Below, in pieces: positions 8,761 to 16,361 of a stretch of DNA of 64,000 nucleotides. How positions within the stretch are numbered: position 1 is the first letter of the stretch; every line of letters begins with the position of its first letter. Both the position numbers and the translations under genes were made by a program. This DNA comes from Spongiactinospora rosea (lineage in GTDB: Bacteria > Actinomycetota > Actinomycetes > Streptosporangiales > Streptosporangiaceae), in NCBI RefSeq assembly GCF_003315795.1, contig NZ_QMEY01000001.1, positions 496,001-560,000 on the forward strand, written 5' to 3'. The notes under the pieces were generated by a model. The model searched no databases, was not told where the DNA came from, and saw only the letters and a list, made by a program, of their open reading frames with translations.

Positions 8761-11718
8761 GTGGCGGTGACGGAGGTCGTCCAAGGGCTCGGCTCCTGGG
8801 CCCTCACCCTCGACGGATCCCCGCGAGAGATCACCGACACCCTGCTCTACTTCGGCCACGTGGCGATCGTCCCCGGCCGCGTCGCGCCCGCGCAGTACGG
8901 CGACCAGCTCCTCACCATGGCCCGCTACGTCGGCGTCCTCACCAAGCGCGACAGCGACGACGACCGCATGGCCATCGCCGGCCAGGGCATGGAGGTCTGG
9001 CTCGGCGATGGCGACGACAAGGGCGAGATCTTCGAGTCGCCGCTGAATATCACGGGCCAGTCCTTCGCGAACAGCATCAGGGCGATCCTCGGCTCAGGTA
9101 CGGCGGTCGTCGAGGGCACCCTGCACTCGGTCCCTGGCGCGTACACCGGCCGGCACCAATGGGAGTCACGCCGGTCGGCGATCCGCTACGTGTGCTCGAC
9201 CTTCGGGGCCGAATACCGCGTCAACGGCAACGGCACACTCGACGCGGGCACCCAGGCGCAGCTCTACGCCGCGACACCGACGTGCGTGATCGTACGGCGG
9301 GGAGCCGAGGGCCGGGATCTGGCGCTGACGGCTCTGCCGGGGGAGATGCAGCTCTCTCGCGACGTCGAGGACTTCACCACGCGGGTCGTGCTGCTCGCCG
9401 AGGGCGAGGGGGCCGCCACCGCCACCGGCGCGGCGAACATCGCCTCGAACCCGTATCTCGACCTGCGCGGCCAGGCCGTCAAGCGTACGCGACTCGTCTC
9501 CGAGTCCGGCACGGTGACCGGCAACGCCCAAAGCCGCGCGCAGCTCCAGCTCAACCGCTTCACGGGCACGCGCAACGCGCTGAGGCTGGGCGCCGAGGAC
9601 TTCGAGGTCCGCGGCAGCTTCCGGCCGGGCGACATGGTGTACGTCTACGACCCGGACGCTGGCCTGTACGACCCTGCGAACGAGGTGACCTTCCGCGGCC
9701 AGCGGATCAACCCGATCGCCCTGCGCAGCGTCGAGGCGAGTTGGCCGATCGTCGAGGGCATGACGGTCGCCTACCGGCATCAGTCCGGGGCCTGGCTGGA
9801 CTTGACCGACTTCGTGCGGTGGGAGACCGGCTCGACGACGGTCGGCGTGGGAGAGCTGGGCCGGTCGCTCACTTCGACCGGGTTCGAGCCGGTCGGGCCG
9901 CGGCCGATCCCGGACAGCACGATCCCAGACGTGGTGAGCTGGGTCCTGCCGTTCCAGAGCAGCGTGTACGTGGACGCCGAGGGCAACACGAGGGCGAGCA
10001 TGCTTCTGGCGTGGGACCTGCCGCTCAACGCCGACGGCAGTACGATCCTGGACGGCCACCACTACGAGATCGCGTACGGCGTGAGCCCGGCGGCCGAGTG
10101 GCAGACGGCCTACGCGCCGTGGGGTGAGCTCCAGGCGGTCGTCAACGACCTGTCGCCGGGCGTGGTCTATGACTTCCGGATCCGCGCGGTGGACACCTCG
10201 GCTAACGTCGGCGCGTGGTCGGTCACGGAATCGGCGCTGGCCGAAGCCGACACGATCCCGCCGAGCACGCCCGCGCCGCCGGTCGTCGCGGCGAGCCTGA
10301 TCGCCATCCAGATCACGCATACCCTCGGCAAGGCGTCCGGTGGCGAATGGAACCTCGAACTGGACCTCGACCACCTGGAGGTTCACGTCGGTGCGAGTTC
10401 GGGCTTCGCGCCGGATGCCACCACGCTGCGAGGCAAGGTCCCGGCGAACGCCGGGATGATCCAGGCCGAAATCGCCGCCGTTGGTACGGTGCCCGAGCCG
10501 GACACGACGCTCCGGCACGTCAAGGTCATCGCGGTGGACCGAAGCGGCAACCGGTCGCCCGCGTCGAACGCGGCTCCGGTGACGGCCCTGCTGATCGACA
10601 ACGCGCACATCAGCGACCTGAGCGTGTCCAAGGTCACGGCAGGCACCATCTCCGCGAACTGGCTGATCGGCGCGTCCATCCGCACGGCCAGCAGCGGCCA
10701 GCGCGTCGAACTCAACGCCACCGGCCTGCACGGCTACAACAGCGCCGGGACCGAGCTGGTGACCCTCTCCAACACCGGCTCCTTCACGCTGCGGTCGGCT
10801 TCGTCGGGCGCCCGGGTCGAGCTCGACGCGTCAGGGGTCCGGGCCTACACGAGCAGCGTCCAGACCGTGAACATCTCGTCCGCTGGCACCTTCTTCATAA
10901 GGTCGGGGGTTTCGCCGAGCGCGCGCGCCGAAATGGACGCTGCGGGCCTCCGCATGTACAACTCTTCCAATCAGGAACTGGTCAATATTTCCTCGGGCGG
11001 TACGTTCGCCATCCAAACTGGTACATCGGGCGCGCGTGTCGTGCTGAGCGGCGCTGGTGTCGAGACGTTCAATGGCAGCGGCGGCCGTACTTTTTTTGCC
11101 AACGCGAGTTCCGGTGATGTCGAAATGACCGGGCGGCTGACCAGTACCGTCAGCGGGTCGGCCGCACGCCTCGTCATCAATCCGAATTTCGGGGTTGACC
11201 CTGAGATTCGGATGTATGAGGATGCGACGAACTATCATTACATCACGTCTTTTGTGGCCGGTACAGGGCTTCAGATCGGCACGACGACGATCTTCAATCG
11301 CAAAGCTGTGATCAACATGTCCGACACCGGATGGCAGGTCAGCCTCCTCGATGGGGCTGGGGTCAATCGCACCGGCGGGTATGTCGCGGCTGGTACCGAC
11401 CTGGCGGAACTCGGCGTGCAGGGCGGCGCGGCGCTGCGATTCCAGGCGACACATCAGATCCGCCTGTACGGGGACTGGGGACACAACAATTCAGAGTCAG
11501 CGATCGTATCGTTCACGATCGACCCCGGCGGGCCCGCGAATAGCTGGGGAATCAGTTATGGCGTGACCCTCCAGACGCTGCCGGGCGTATCGTTCACAGC
11601 GGACACCGGATCGGCTTTTGATGGTACATGGATCCAGGGCCGTACCAACTCCGGCGTGACGCTGCGGACGCAAGGCGTCGGCTTCATTATCGCCCAGATC
11701 TGGGCTTGGCAGAACTGA
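8761..11718 (+). CDS. Large tail tip / central fibre protein with fibronectin-type and repeat domains
   Basis: 985 residues, GTG start. Residues ~1-400 form the tail-associated N-terminal domain (starting VVQGLGSWALTLDGSPREI). Residues ~400-620 hold one or two fibronectin-III-like modules (YEIAYGV...WQTAYAPWGEL...LSPGVVYDFRIRAVDTSANV). Residues ~640-780 contain at least four imperfect ~30-residue repeats of the type GTFxIRSGxSGARVELDAxG followed by xxYNSxxQxLVNIS, a beta-solenoid-like fibre shaft. The C-terminal ~200 residues are likely the receptor-binding head. Local GC drops in the last 700 bp compared with the first part, suggesting the fibre end was exchanged between phages. Confidence 0.8.
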   Translation: MAVTEVVQGLGSWALTLDGSPREITDTLLYFGHVAIVPGRVAPAQYGDQLLTMARYVGVLTKRDSDDDRMAIAGQGMEVWLGDGDDKGEIFESPLNITGQSFANSIRAILGSGTAVVEGTLHSVPGAYTGRHQWESRRSAIRYVCSTFGAEYRVNGNGTLDAGTQAQLYAATPTCVIVRRGAEGRDLALTALPGEMQLSRDVEDFTTRVVLLAEGEGAATATGAANIASNPYLDLRGQAVKRTRLVSESGTVTGNAQSRAQLQLNRFTGTRNALRLGAEDFEVRGSFRPGDMVYVYDPDAGLYDPANEVTFRGQRINPIALRSVEASWPIVEGMTVAYRHQSGAWLDLTDFVRWETGSTTVGVGELGRSLTSTGFEPVGPRPIPDSTIPDVVSWVLPFQSSVYVDAEGNTRASMLLAWDLPLNADGSTILDGHHYEIAYGVSPAAEWQTAYAPWGELQAVVNDLSPGVVYDFRIRAVDTSANVGAWSVTESALAEADTIPPSTPAPPVVAASLIAIQITHTLGKASGGEWNLELDLDHLEVHVGASSGFAPDATTLRGKVPANAGMIQAEIAAVGTVPEPDTTLRHVKVIAVDRSGNRSPASNAAPVTALLIDNAHISDLSVSKVTAGTISANWLIGASIRTASSGQRVELNATGLHGYNSAGTELVTLSNTGSFTLRSASSGARVELDASGVRAYTSSVQTVNISSAGTFFIRSGVSPSARAEMDAAGLRMYNSSNQELVNISSGGTFAIQTGTSGARVVLSGAGVETFNGSGGRTFFANASSGDVEMTGRLTSTVSGSAARLVINPNFGVDPEIRMYEDATNYHYITSFVAGTGLQIGTTTIFNRKAVINMSDTGWQVSLLDGAGVNRTGGYVAAGTDLAELGVQGGAALRFQATHQIRLYGDWGHNNSESAIVSFTIDPGGPANSWGISYGVTLQTLPGVSFTADTGSAFDGTWIQGRTNSGVTLRTQGVGFIIAQIWAWQN

Positions 11719-11726
11719 GAAGTGAT

Positions 11727-12326
11727 ATGGGTAAGGAATGGAACGTTGTAGCCGTAGAGGAGACCGCGGCGAATAATGGCGCAATTCCGATGTGGCGGGT
11801 GGTATTCGAGGTCCCCGAAGAGGTGGGTGTCGGGCCGCTGTTTCGCTGCCTGTTCCCCAAATCGATCTTCGCCCAGTACGCCGCCGAATACGGAATCGAC
11901 CCCGACGACGTGGACCTTTTGCTGGACATCGTGCTCCACGAGTTCCAGATGCGCCCAGAGCAGGCCGCGGGCCGGATGCCGATCCCCGTCCCCGGCCGCA
12001 CGAACGAGGACGAGGCGCGGGTCGCGATGCTGGCCAACCTGAAGACCATCAAGGCGCAGCGCGACGGCGGCGTCGTCCAGCGCGCCTCACCCCTGCGCGC
12101 CCGCGGCGACATGAATGCCACCCAGGACCTGCTCGCCCCGATCCGGAACACCACCCGCCTCGACCGGCAGGCGGTGACCGACAAGCAATGGGAGATGGAC
12201 ATCATCCGCCACAACCGCGGCGTCGCCGTCCAGCGCGAGCGGTTCGCCAACGGCGCGACCGCAGAGGAGTTCGGCGCGGCCCTGCGCGCGCTCAACCAGA
12301 TTGGAAGGAAGACGTCACGTGACTGA
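11727..12326 (+). CDS. Phage protein of unknown function after the tail fibre gene
   Basis: 199 residues from an ATG 8 bases after the fibre stop. The N-terminal third is beta-rich (MWRVVFEVPEEVGVGPLF); the middle has AAEYGIDPDDVDLLLDIVLH, which looks like a four-helix segment; the C-terminus (QWEMDIIRHNRGVAVQRERF, then AEEFGAALRALNQIG) is charged and helical. No signal peptide or membrane segment is visible. Its place after the fibre suggests a tail or fibre-associated factor, but I do not recognise the family. It overlaps the next gene by 8 bases. Confidence 0.6.
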   Translation: MGKEWNVVAVEETAANNGAIPMWRVVFEVPEEVGVGPLFRCLFPKSIFAQYAAEYGIDPDDVDLLLDIVLHEFQMRPEQAAGRMPIPVPGRTNEDEARVAMLANLKTIKAQRDGGVVQRASPLRARGDMNATQDLLAPIRNTTRLDRQAVTDKQWEMDIIRHNRGVAVQRERFANGATAEEFGAALRALNQIGRKTSRD

Positions 12327-12519
12327 CCACACGGTGGCCGTCGCCCAGGTCCTGGACGTGGTGCGCGGACAGCGCAACGCCGCCCTGGACGAGGTGGCGA
12401 AGCTCACGGCGGCCGTCGATGACTTGCTCGCCGAGAACAACAAACTCCGCGCCGAGAACGAGCGTCTGACGCGCGGCGACACCGCGCCGACCGTCGTCTC
12501 AGGGACCGTCGAGTCCTAA
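12319..12519 (+). CDS. Small coiled-coil phage protein
   Basis: 66 residues from GTG at 12319, preceded by GGAAGGAAG. The centre, VAKLTAAVDDLLAENNKLRAENERL (described by its heptad pattern of Leu/Val at a and d positions), is a clear coiled coil. It overlaps the upstream gene and is probably cotranscribed with the tail genes. Short coiled-coil proteins at this place in actinophages are of unknown function. Confidence 0.6.
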   Translation: MTDHTVAVAQVLDVVRGQRNAALDEVAKLTAAVDDLLAENNKLRAENERLTRGDTAPTVVSGTVES

Positions 12520-12635
12520 CGGTGCCGCGTGATCGTCGTCCCCCGCCGACGGCGTAGCCACACCCACGGCCACAGCAGTCCACACGACAGCACCACGGCC
12601 AGGACCTGACCGATCGTCCACGCCGGTTTCGTCAC
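12516..12635 (-). CDS. Possible 39-residue membrane peptide
   Basis: A leftward frame from GTG 12635 encodes 39 residues: a short polar start, one hydrophobic segment (IGQVLAVVLSCGLLWPWVWL) and an Arg-rich end. The segment has the layout of a single-span membrane peptide. It lies in a 240-bp gap with no rightward gene. AGGAG is present but nearly touches the start codon, so initiation there is doubtful. A random open frame in GC-rich DNA cannot be excluded. Confidence 0.3.
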   Translation of the reverse strand: MTKPAWTIGQVLAVVLSCGLLWPWVWLRRRRGTTITRHR

Positions 12636-12762
12636 ACTCCTGCCGACCTGCTGGACGCGCACGGGCGGTTCGTTGTTCCTCACACATCTGTGACGCGCCC
12701 ACCGCCGCTCTAGTTCACCTCACCCCGTGTCCACATCCGGACACCCGATACCAGGAGGCCGC

Positions 12763-13074
12763 GTGACGATGCCCGGTGAAGAGCCGACGATCGGCGAGGT
12801 CGGCCGGACACTCTCGTCGTTCGTCCTGGACACCCGCGAGAGGTTCGCCCAGTTGCGAGCGTCGATCGATGTCATGGTCACCCGCGACCTCTACGAGGCG
12901 CACCGTACCGCCATGCAGGAGGACATCGTGCAGCTCCGCGAGGAGCTGCGCACCGAGCGGGAGCGCAAGGCCGCCGACCGGCGCATGGTCGTGGCCGCGC
13001 TCATCTCCGCCGGCCTTTCCTTGGTCGTCGCCATCGTCGCCGCCGCGCTGCTCCTGGCGCTCGGCATCAAGTAG
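12763..13074 (+). CDS. Coiled-coil protein with C-terminal membrane segment
   Basis: 103 residues from GTG 12763, four bases after AGGAGG; ATG 12769 is the alternative start. Residues ~10-70 are helical and charged (EDIVQLREELRTERERKAA), followed by one C-terminal membrane span (VVAALISAGLSLVVAIVAAA). The layout, soluble coiled coil and a tail anchor, occurs in phage hemolysin-XhlA-like and spanin- or holin-associated proteins near lysis genes. A role in lysis is plausible from location, not proven. Confidence 0.6.
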   Translation: MTMPGEEPTIGEVGRTLSSFVLDTRERFAQLRASIDVMVTRDLYEAHRTAMQEDIVQLREELRTERERKAADRRMVVAALISAGLSLVVAIVAAALLLALGIK

Positions 13075-13600
13075 ACCGGCGCAGCAGCTCGGCCTTAGCC
13101 GCCTCGAACTCGGCCCGAGTCAGATCACCGGACCGAACCAGCGCGCCGAGCCGCTCCAACTGGGACACGAACGCCTCGCCGCCGCCCGTGACACCCGTGG
13201 GTGCCGACACCACAGGGACCATGGCCTGACGGGCGGCATGCTGCTCGCGTAGCCGTGCCTGGTGGCTGGCATGGTTGATCGCCTGCTGAACGCCGCGCGG
13301 GTCGTGGACGGACTCAAGAGTGATCATCTCGGGGCCGGTCGGCCGCTGGACGTGCACGATCACGTCTCCGACGCCGCGGGTCTTCTGGGCAACGCCCTGC
13401 TTGACGTCGATGTCCACGACCTCGTGTACGAGCACCTGCTGGGCGTCGGTCCGGAGCAAACCCCGCTCCCAGTACAGGTGGTGCGTCGTCAGCCGGTAGC
13501 GCGGCGCCATCCGGCCGCCGGTCGCGGCCGACATCAACGAGGCCGAGGTGCCCTCCCAGATGACCTGTTCGGGCATGGCGTGCGGCGGGGGATAGCTCAC
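13067..13600 (-). CDS. PH-domain (bPH2-like) and SHOCT-domain cargo protein
   Basis: 177 residues on the opposite strand to the lysis genes, from GTG 13600 with AGGAG five bases upstream. Residues ~10-110 (EQVIWEGT; RYRLTTHHLYWERGLLRTD; VLVHEVVDIDVKQGVAQKTR; GDVIVHV...ITLESVHDP) match the bacterial PH (YdbT/bPH2) pattern. The C-terminus, QLERLGALVRSGDLTRAEFE and AAKAELL, is a SHOCT domain. Such proteins bind membranes or oligomerise. In a prophage it is likely a moron expressed during lysogeny, perhaps for superinfection exclusion (inference). Its end overlaps the previous gene tail to tail. Confidence 0.75.
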   Translation of the reverse strand: MSYPPPHAMPEQVIWEGTSASLMSAATGGRMAPRYRLTTHHLYWERGLLRTDAQQVLVHEVVDIDVKQGVAQKTRGVGDVIVHVQRPTGPEMITLESVHDPRGVQQAINHASHQARLREQHAARQAMVPVVSAPTGVTGGGEAFVSQLERLGALVRSGDLTRAEFEAAKAELLRRST

Positions 13601-13781
13601 GGCAGCTCCTGATGAAGGGCTCGTAGGACGCTCCAAGCATCGCCGCTCGCGCCCCGCCGCGACAGGCCGACATGACTTTCCGCGCCTCGATTGTGCCGTG
13701 GCCGCCGCCACCCCGACTCGGCTTTCCGCCCTGTCCACGCGAGGCGTCCGCGCGTGCCCGGTAACGATACAAGGAGATGGT

Positions 13782-14855
13782 TTGAAGAAGTCACGTGCCA
13801 TCGGTGCGGTGGCCCTGCTGGCGGCGGCGCTGGCGGTCCCTGGGACGGCCAGTGCCGATCCCGACTGCAACGGCAGCAGCCACTGCTACGCGCTCGCCCA
13901 CACCGCGATCAACGCGACGCAGATCAACGCGGTCGGCCTGGGCATCTGGACCGAATGTCTGCACGTCGCCGACCCGGTCGGGGATTTCGCGACGAACGAG
14001 ATTTGGATGTGGACCGACGACGATCCCGTCTACTTCATCGAGGGCGGATACATCCGCGGCCTGGTGTACGGCCATTCACAGCAGAGCTTCCGCTGGTTCT
14101 GGGCCGAGGCCGCACCCAGCGGCTTCTACACCCACTACATCCAGGAAGCAGCCAGATACGAGTTCAAGAACCTCAGCTTCTATAAGGAACCGACGCAAGG
14201 CGACCGGTGGTCGATCCGCCTCGCCGGCACCACGGTGGGCCTGTCGGACCAGAGCGCGAACGGCGGCATCTACGTCCAGGTCGGCGCCGAGACGACCGAC
14301 CCGCAGGTAGAGGACCACGGCAAGTCCATCGACCTGCGGTACCGATACAACGGCGCGAGCCTGTGGACCGTAGGCACCTCCTACGCGACCGGGGCCACCG
14401 CCGGCGTCTACACCATGGCCAGCCAGCCGAACGTGGGCGGCGACGGCACCGAGCACTGGTCGCTCCAGGACCTGTGCGGCAGCGGCCCCATGGCCGCGGC
14501 AAAGGCCGCCGCCGTGGCGCCGAGGATGAGCGATCTGAAGGCGAACTCCCTCGCCTTTATCGCGAAGCTCGGAAAGGGCAACGCCGAGCAGAAGCCCGCC
14601 ATGCGGATGGTGAAGAGCACGAGGAGGGCAGCGCAGCCCGGTGCCCGGCTGACCTCCGACCAGGCCACGTACGTAATCCAGGCCACCGGCAAGTTCACCG
14701 CCGACCTGGCCCCCCGGCCCCCCAAGGCGCCAGCGCCTACCGGAACCGTTCTGACCATGGTCGTCGATGCCCAGACCGGTGAACTGACCGACTGGAGCCT
14801 TACCAAGAAACTCCCGCGTGATCTCGCCAGCCTCGGCAAGGTCAGCGACTTGTAG
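13782..14855 (+). CDS. Secreted protein of unknown function, probable lysogenic conversion gene
   Basis: 357 residues from TTG 13782, five bases after AAGGAG; this start gives a proper signal peptide (KKSRAIGAVALLAAALAVPG, cleavage after ASA near residue 26). The mature protein has an early Cys pair (DPDCNGSSHCYAL), a beta-rich domain of ~200 residues with many Trp and Tyr (GLGIWTECLHVADPVGDF), and an Ala/Pro-rich C-terminal part. It sits between the PH-domain gene and the amidase with a separate start signal. No enzyme motif was recognised. Being exported, it could alter the lysogen's surface or be carried by the virion. Confidence 0.7.
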   Translation: MKKSRAIGAVALLAAALAVPGTASADPDCNGSSHCYALAHTAINATQINAVGLGIWTECLHVADPVGDFATNEIWMWTDDDPVYFIEGGYIRGLVYGHSQQSFRWFWAEAAPSGFYTHYIQEAARYEFKNLSFYKEPTQGDRWSIRLAGTTVGLSDQSANGGIYVQVGAETTDPQVEDHGKSIDLRYRYNGASLWTVGTSYATGATAGVYTMASQPNVGGDGTEHWSLQDLCGSGPMAAAKAAAVAPRMSDLKANSLAFIAKLGKGNAEQKPAMRMVKSTRRAAQPGARLTSDQATYVIQATGKFTADLAPRPPKAPAPTGTVLTMVVDAQTGELTDWSLTKKLPRDLASLGKVSDL

Positions 14856-14864
14856 GAGGTCGAG

Positions 14865-15554
14865 ATGAAGCTCGTCACGCGCGCAGCGCTCAGCTGGCCG
14901 CCGTCCGCCGCCGACCCCGCCAGCCCGAGCCGTGGGCTGGTCATCCACTACGACAGCAGCGATCAGGGGCTCGCCCGCAAGCCGCATTCCGCCTGTCTGG
15001 CGTACTGGCGGAGGACCCGGGCCTTTCACATGGGCCCGTCCCGCGGCTGGAGCGACCTGGGCTACTCGTGGGGGGCCTGCCCGCACGGCTACATCCTGGA
15101 GGGCCGCGGCCTGGGCCGCTACCAGGCCGCGCAAGGCACGACGGCGGGCAACCGCGACTGGTACTCGGTGACCCTGATGTCCGGCCCGAACGAGGACCCG
15201 ACCCCCGAGCAGATCGACGCCGTCCGCCAGCTCCGGGCCTGGCTGATGAGCAAGGGCCTCGGCGCGGCAGTGAAGGGGCATCGCGACTTCTTCAGCACGA
15301 GCTGCCCCGGCGACCGACTGTACCGCCTGGTCAAAGGCGGGACATTCAGCAGATCACCCGAGGAGGGGGACGACGACGTGAGCGCGAAGGACGTGTGGAC
15401 CTACGAGATCAAGGTCCCGTTCGGGACCAAGGAGAACCCGGAGTGGCAGGCCAAGAGCTTGCTCCTCAACAACAACGAGCGGATCCGCGGCCTGGAGGAG
15501 AAGGTAGGCGAGCTGACCGCGCTCGTCCGCGAGCTGCTGAAGGAGAAGTCATGA
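14865..15554 (+). CDS. N-acetylmuramoyl-L-alanine amidase endolysin
   Basis: 229 residues. The N-terminal ~165 residues are an Amidase_2/PGRP-type domain: RGLVIHYDSSD supplies the first zinc His and GHRDFFSTSCPGD the second His and the Cys ligand; YSWGACPHGYILEGRG is the conserved middle strand pair. It would cleave the amide bond between MurNAc and the stem peptide at the end of the lytic cycle. A linker (SRSPEEGDDD) leads to a C-terminal helical segment (LLLNNNERIRGLEEKVGEL), probably a coiled-coil oligomerisation part, not a usual wall-binding repeat. No signal peptide, so holin-dependent. It overlaps the holin start (ATGA). Confidence 0.9.
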   Translation: MKLVTRAALSWPPSAADPASPSRGLVIHYDSSDQGLARKPHSACLAYWRRTRAFHMGPSRGWSDLGYSWGACPHGYILEGRGLGRYQAAQGTTAGNRDWYSVTLMSGPNEDPTPEQIDAVRQLRAWLMSKGLGAAVKGHRDFFSTSCPGDRLYRLVKGGTFSRSPEEGDDDVSAKDVWTYEIKVPFGTKENPEWQAKSLLLNNNERIRGLEEKVGELTALVRELLKEKS

Positions 15555-15772
15555 GCGATGCGAACAAGAAGGCGATCCGGACTGCGCTTCAGACGGCGGT
15601 GGGTATCGCCGTGGCGCTGCCGGCCATCGTCGCGGCGTCCGGCATCCCAGAGGCGCTGCCGTGGGTGGCGGGCGCCCTGGCCGTCGCGGGCGGCTTCGCG
15701 CGGGTGATGGCACTGCCCGCGGTCCAGCGGCTGCTGCCGTCGTGGCTGCGGACGGACGTGCCGCAGGGGTAG
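15551..15772 (+). CDS. Holin
   Basis: 73 residues with two hydrophobic segments: TAVGIAVALPAIVAASGI (residues ~13-30) and ALPWVAGALAVAGGFARVMA (~34-53), a short loop between them, and a polar C-terminus (LLPSWLRTDVPQG). This layout and the overlap with the amidase gene identify a small actinophage holin that would form membrane lesions and release the endolysin. It is the last rightward late gene before a strong terminator. Confidence 0.85.
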   Translation: MSDANKKAIRTALQTAVGIAVALPAIVAASGIPEALPWVAGALAVAGGFARVMALPAVQRLLPSWLRTDVPQG

Positions 15773-15841
15773 CCTGACGCCAGGATTCGATCGCCCCGAT
15801 CGAGCGCCATCGGCGCGCTGCTTCGGCCGAGGGGAGCATGA

Positions 15842-15877
15842 GGCCCCGGTCCTCTTCGGAGGATCGGGGCCGTCTTT
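15842..15877 (+). terminator. Intrinsic terminator of the late operon
   Basis: GGCCCCGGTCCTC pairs with GGAGGATCGGGGCC around a TTC loop (one G-T wobble), followed by GTCTTTCG. It closes the lysis module and separates it from a leftward gene and the accessory block. Confidence 0.75.
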
Positions 15878-15879
15878 CG

Positions 15880-16071
15880 CTATGGCGCAGGGAAGTTATC
15901 GACCTCGGTGAGGGTCGCCAGATCCACGATCTTGGCCACCTCCTGCACGCTGGTGCAGTATGCGATCAGGTAGCGGACATCGCCGTACCAGCGCTGGACA
16001 CGTAGCATCGACCGCGAGTCGAGCACGACCGCCTCGACCTCGTGGCCGTCCTGGCTGACCCAGCGCCCCAT
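15880..16071 (-). CDS. Small hypothetical protein
   Basis: 63 residues from ATG 16071. The sequence (VVLDSRSMLRVQRWYGDVRY; IAYCTSVQEVAKIVDLATLT) looks like a small alpha/beta protein, and alternates hydrophobic residues as a real protein would. The frame is open further upstream (to 16170) but that extension is Arg-rich and less likely. No strong ribosome site. It is transcribed toward the late terminator, convergent with the lysis genes. Function unknown. Confidence 0.5.
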   Translation of the reverse strand: MGRWVSQDGHEVEAVVLDSRSMLRVQRWYGDVRYLIAYCTSVQEVAKIVDLATLTEVDNFPAP

Positions 16072-16138
16072 CCGGACAGGATACGAAGCCCGACACGACG
16101 TCGTTCCTCGCAGGTGCAGGGGTCTTACGCGAAAGCCA

Positions 16139-16167
16139 TTGCCCGGCCTATCGCGTAGCCGTACTGT
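16139..16167 (+). promoter_or_regulatory. Candidate sigma70-type promoter of the peptide-methyltransferase operon
   Basis: TTGCCC at 16139-16144 and TACTGT at 16162-16167 with a 17-bp spacer, 39 bases upstream of the ATG at 16206; GAGGAG lies between. The match is good for a high-GC housekeeping promoter. No operator repeat is obvious. Confidence 0.45.
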
Positions 16168-16205
16168 CACGCTAGGCAGTTGACCTAGGCGAGGAGATCA
16201 CCGCC

Positions 16206-16361
16206 ATGAGCGCAGCATGGGGCAAGCACGAGGACCCGGACAGCCCCAAGGACGAACCCCTCGACGCCAGTTCTGGCGGGACCGGCAGCAACGACGACGA
16301 AAACCGCACTAGCACCGGCAAACACGGTAAGGACGACAAAGGCGGCGACGGTACGAAGTGA
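16206..16361 (+). CDS. Asp-rich precursor peptide, candidate imiditide-type RiPP
   Basis: 51 residues, GAGGAG nine bases before the ATG. The peptide has 12 acidic and 7 Lys/Arg residues, no Cys and one Trp (residue 5). The N-terminal part (WGKHEDPDSPKDEPLD) is Asp/Pro-rich; the C-terminal part (SNDDENRTSTGKHGKDDKG then GDGTK) is polar and Gly-rich, with one Asp-Gly pair (D48-G49), the dipeptide most prone to aspartimide formation. Its stop overlaps by four bases (GTGA) the start of a protein-isoaspartate-methyltransferase-like gene. No lanthionine, ATP-grasp or lasso enzyme is adjacent. This two-gene arrangement is what defines the imiditides. Function as a RiPP precursor is inferred from context. 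Confidence 0.65.
   Translation: MSAAWGKHEDPDSPKDEPLDASSGGTGSNDDENRTSTGKHGKDDKGGDGTK

Noticed and set aside
16206..16361. Interpretation of the small peptide as a lanthipeptide or FxLD-type precursor
   Set aside because: No Cys and no lanthionine synthetase or ATP-grasp gene beside it; only a PIMT-like enzyme is present.
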